64,000 nt of DNA from an uncultured Sphingomonadaceae bacterium (GTDB taxonomy: Bacteria; Pseudomonadota; Alphaproteobacteria; Sphingomonadales; Sphingomonadaceae): assembly GCA_947488845.1 (NCBI GenBank), contig CANLBM010000010.1, positions 62,001 to 126,000 on the forward strand, given 5' to 3'. Positions 61,187 through 64,000 of this stretch are shown here, one piece after another. Below the pieces are notes generated by a model that was not told the DNA's origin, did not search any database, and was given only the letters and a program-made list of their open reading frames with translations. Every line of letters starts with the position of its first letter. The first letter of the stretch is position 1. The position numbers and the translations under genes are program-made.

Positions 61187-63545
61187 GAATGATAGTGAGA
61201 CCGCCAAATCGTGCTGCTGCAAAGACAAAGAGACTGCTGTAGGGACTGTAAAAGACCCCGTATGCGGTATGGATGTTGATCCGAGCAAGAGCGAGCATCA
61301 TGCGCATCATGCGGCTCGGGATTATCATTTCTGTTCAGCCGGATGCAAAACCAAATTTATCGCCGACCCAGCGCATTACCTCACTGGAAAGCACCGCGAA
61401 GTATCAGAAAATGTTCCAGCGGGCACGATCTACACCTGCCCGATGCATCCAGAAATTAGGCAAGAAGGACCGGGTTCCTGTCCGATCTGTGGGATGGCAC
61501 TTGAACCCGAGACCTTTAGTCTCGATACTGGCCCCGATCCCGAATATCTCGATATGCGCAAGCGCTTCTGGGTCAGTGCGTTGTTTTCCATCCCGCTTTT
61601 TATTTACGCGATGGGCGACCTTATTCCGGGCAGGCCGTTTGAAGGTTTATTTGAGCCGGGAGTATCGCAATGGTTGCAGCTTTTGCTGGCATCGCCAGTA
61701 GTTCTGTGGGGCGCGTGGCCGTTCTTTGTGCGCGGCGTGAATTCGCTTAAAACCATGAACCTCAATATGTTCACGCTGATTGGTCTAGGCGTGGCAGTTG
61801 CCTATGGCTTCAGTCTGGTTGCGACGCTGTTTCCTAGCATTTTCCCGGCAGCATTCCGCGGCCATGATGGGGGCGTGGCTGTCTATTACGAAGCAGCGGC
61901 TGTCATCACGACCCTGGTGTTATTGGGGCAAGTGTTGGAACTGAAAGCGCGCGGACAGACATCAAGTGCGTTGCGCGCGTTGCTTGAACTGGCACCGCCA
62001 GTTGCGCTGCGCGTTGGCGCGGATGGCTCGGAAGAGGAAATATCTCTCGACCTGGTGCAGAGCGGCGACAGCTTGCGCGTCCGTCCGGGCGATAAAGTTC
62101 CCGTTGATGGCACCATTGCCAAGGGGTCCAGCACGATTGATCAATCAATGATTACGGGGGAACCAATACCGGTTGCGAAAGCTGAAGGTGATGTTGTCAC
62201 CGGCGGCACGGTCAACCAGACTGGCAGCTTTATCATGACCGCCGAACGCGTTGGTAAGGATACGCTTCTCGCCAAGATCGTCCAGATGGTCGCCGAAGCA
62301 CAGCGCAGCCGTGCTCCTATCCAGAAACTGGCTGATACGGTTGCTGGCCTGTTTGTGCCCGCGGTGGTTCTGATCGCTATTGCCACTTTCATTATATGGT
62401 CCATTTGGGGGCCAGAACCGGCGCTGGCCTATGGCTTAGTCAACGCGGTCGCGGTCCTTATCATCGCTTGTCCTTGTGCGCTTGGCCTTGCCACGCCGAT
62501 GTCGATCATGGTTGGCACCGGCAAGGGCGCGCAAAACGGTATTTTGATCAAAAATGCCGAGGCGCTCGAAACTCTCGAGAAGATTGACACAATCGTGGTC
62601 GATAAAACCGGCACGCTCACCGAGGGCAAGCCTAAACTGGTTTCGGTCGAACCGGAAAAGGGTTTTGACAGCGACGAAATGCTTGCGCTTGTGGCCGCAA
62701 TCGAAATGGCGAGTGAACATCCGCTGGCAGCCGCAATTGTAACCGGCGCAAAGGAAAAGGGGCTTTCGTTTGATGCGGCAACCGATTTTCAGTCGGTGAC
62801 CGGCGAAGGGGTTGAAGCCAGCGCACGCGGTAAGCGCGTCGCCATCGGCAATGAAAAAATGATGGACCGGCTCGGTGCCGAGAGCGCGGACCTGATTGCC
62901 AAGGCGCAGGACGGCCGATCACAAGGGCAAACCGTTATGTTTGTGGCCGTCGATGGCAAACCGGCGGGTCTTATCGGTGTCGCCGATCCGATCAAACCGA
63001 CCACGGCAGAAGCGATCAAAGCGCTGCACAAAGCCAATATCCGCGTGGTCATGTTAACCGGAGATGCCGAAGCCACCGCGCAAGCCGTTGGCAAGATGAT
63101 AGGGATCGATGAAATCCACGCCAATGTGTCACCCGAAGACAAACACCGGGTCATCAGCGAGCTTCAAGCGGCGGGTAAAATAGTCGCAATGGCAGGAGAC
63201 GGCATCAATGACGCTCCCGCTCTCGCCAAGGCCGATGTGGGAATTGCGATGGGCACTGGCACCGATGTGGCGATGGAAAGCGCGGGTATCACGCTGGTCA
63301 AGGGTGATTTGGGTGGCATAGCCAAGGCACGCCACCTCAGTCAGCTAACAATGGGTGATATCCGACAGAACTTGTTCTTTGCGTTTATCTATAACGGGCT
63401 TGGTGTGCCGGTTGCGGCAGGCATTCTCTATCCGTGGTTCGGCATCTTACTCAGCCCGATGATCGCGGCGGCGGCGATGAGCCTATCGTCTGTTTCGGTA
63501 ATCGCTAACGCCTTGCGCTTGCGCCGCAAAGCGCTGGCTCAGTAA
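61179..63545 (+). CDS. copper-transporting P-type ATPase (PIB-1) with YHS domain
   Basis: A 788-residue Cu(I) exporter. N-terminal Cys cluster (SCCCKD), YHS/TRASH-like domain ([10 protein letters not shown] with [11 protein letters not shown], about 30-75), and heavy metal-binding YTCPMHPEI with [12 protein letters not shown] (about 90-115) replace the usual HMA domains. Core motifs: [18 protein letters not shown] (CPC), [17 protein letters not shown] and [13 protein letters not shown] 61179 overlaps the DUF5676 stop. This type (CopF/silver-copper) exports Cu(I) or Ag(I) to the periplasm, where CopA can oxidise it. Confidence 0.93.
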   Translation: MSENDSETAKSCCCKDKETAVGTVKDPVCGMDVDPSKSEHHAHHAARDYHFCSAGCKTKFIADPAHYLTGKHREVSENVPAGTIYTCPMHPEIRQEGPGSCPICGMALEPETFSLDTGPDPEYLDMRKRFWVSALFSIPLFIYAMGDLIPGRPFEGLFEPGVSQWLQLLLASPVVLWGAWPFFVRGVNSLKTMNLNMFTLIGLGVAVAYGFSLVATLFPSIFPAAFRGHDGGVAVYYEAAAVITTLVLLGQVLELKARGQTSSALRALLELAPPVALRVGADGSEEEISLDLVQSGDSLRVRPGDKVPVDGTIAKGSSTIDQSMITGEPIPVAKAEGDVVTGGTVNQTGSFIMTAERVGKDTLLAKIVQMVAEAQRSRAPIQKLADTVAGLFVPAVVLIAIATFIIWSIWGPEPALAYGLVNAVAVLIIACPCALGLATPMSIMVGTGKGAQNGILIKNAEALETLEKIDTIVVDKTGTLTEGKPKLVSVEPEKGFDSDEMLALVAAIEMASEHPLAAAIVTGAKEKGLSFDAATDFQSVTGEGVEASARGKRVAIGNEKMMDRLGAESADLIAKAQDGRSQGQTVMFVAVDGKPAGLIGVADPIKPTTAEAIKALHKANIRVVMLTGDAEATAQAVGKMIGIDEIHANVSPEDKHRVISELQAAGKIVAMAGDGINDAPALAKADVGIAMGTGTDVAMESAGITLVKGDLGGIAKARHLSQLTMGDIRQNLFFAFIYNGLGVPVAAGILYPWFGILLSPMIAAAAMSLSSVSVIANALRLRRKALAQ

Positions 63546-63650
63546 TATTACCTATGAGCGTAGAAGGGATGGCCTGTTATTGTCAGTTGGTAACTGGTTG
63601 CAAGATGTCTCCGATTTTCGGGGCGGCTGGTTTTCAATCAGGAGAGCGAA

Positions 63651-63908
63651 ATGAAGTTCGATGCCATTAAGCTTGGTTTAGCCACTGCAATTATCTTCGG
63701 AGTTGCGTGGATATTATGCAGTCTTTTTGTCATCTTGGCCCCTGGCGGTATGATGCAAATGAGCGGTCATATGGTCCACTCGAATTTTGAGGGTATGGGC
63801 TGGTCATTGCATTGGACAGGCTTTTTTGTCGGGCTTGTCACGTGGAGTGTTTTCTCCGGGCTATTCGTCTGGGCGATTACCGCTACCTATAATCGCTTGC
63901 TTGCTTAG
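63651..63908 (+). CDS. second DUF5676 membrane protein
   Basis: An 85-residue protein with two spans (about 8-30 and 55-80) and a Met/His-rich loop (GGMMQMSGHMVHSNFEGM) that could bind copper. GGAGAG precedes the ATG. It resembles the 60899-61186 protein in layout (loop with His and Trp, then GF/VG helix), so the ATPase gene is flanked by two relatives. It lies about 105 bp after the ATPase and is probably in the same unit. Confidence 0.8.
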   Translation: MKFDAIKLGLATAIIFGVAWILCSLFVILAPGGMMQMSGHMVHSNFEGMGWSLHWTGFFVGLVTWSVFSGLFVWAITATYNRLLA

Positions 63909-64000
63909 CGACGACGGATCGAGGTGCCAATCATGCGAGATGTCGCCTGTAATCCAAACCATAATACATGATCAAACGCGCTGATTGACGAGCAGAAGTT

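Noticed and set aside
63554..63670. Cys-containing open frame of about 38 codons before the second DUF5676 gene
   Set aside because: No ribosome binding site and it runs out of frame into the next gene; too weak to call.

Overview
The window looks like the chromosome of an alphaproteobacterium, most probably a sphingomonad (Parasphingorhabdus, Sphingorhabdus or Sphingopyxis type). This rests on gene content: class II DAHP synthase, SleB-type hydrolase, CHASE2 and FecR/LysM signalling genes, archaic chaperone-usher pili and sphingomonad-style metal resistance genes. It is an inference and no ribosomal RNA is present. No tRNA, rRNA, CRISPR array or complete insertion sequence was seen.

Region 1 (1-13.8 kb) is ordinary chromosome: an alpha-methylacyl-CoA racemase/CaiB-type enzyme cut by the window edge, a LytS/LytR-type two-component system behind a DUF2891 lipoprotein, a MATE exporter, a SleB-like cell wall hydrolase, class II DAHP synthase, a small membrane protein, a lipoprotein, and an operon of response regulator, FecR/LysM protein and CHASE2 histidine kinase.

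Region 2 (14.1-22.2 kb) is an archaic (spore coat U type) chaperone-usher pilus operon on the minus strand. On its left is a decayed 5' fragment of a tyrosine integrase gene. On its right is an intact relative of that gene.

Region 3 (22.2-33.7 kb) is a mobilisation module: a 661-residue tyrosine integrase, several accessory genes (two unrelated DEDD-type 3'-5' exonucleases, a possible RuvC-like protein and two unknowns), a MOBP relaxase, a MobC-like partner, and a good candidate oriT (inverted repeat followed by CATCCTG/C). No type IV secretion genes are present, so it looks like an integrative mobilisable element that would need a helper. Three of its genes have a terminator-like hairpin about 20 nt before the start codon.

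Region 4 (33.9-63.9 kb) is a dense metal resistance island. It contains: two MerR regulators with a CDF exporter and a PbrT-like FTR1 permease; a czcI-like/czcC/czcB/czcA operon with a DUF190 protein and a PIB-4 ATPase (czcP-like); a PAP2 phosphatase; dmeR-dmeF and an MntP-like pump; a mer-like module (merR, merT, merP, GDCC protein, flavoprotein reductase lacking the MerA Cys-Cys tail) bracketed by a diverged direct repeat; copper genes copA/copB under a cnrYXH-like ECF sigma system; and a CsoR-controlled copper P-type ATPase with two DUF5676 proteins. The island may be cargo of the mobilisable element; its right end lies outside the window.

Regulatory sites that can be read directly include three MerR-type 19-bp-spacer promoters (one of them apparently orphaned), a CsoR operator over a TTGACA-N17-TATACC promoter, and a DmeR/RcnR-type G-tract operator.
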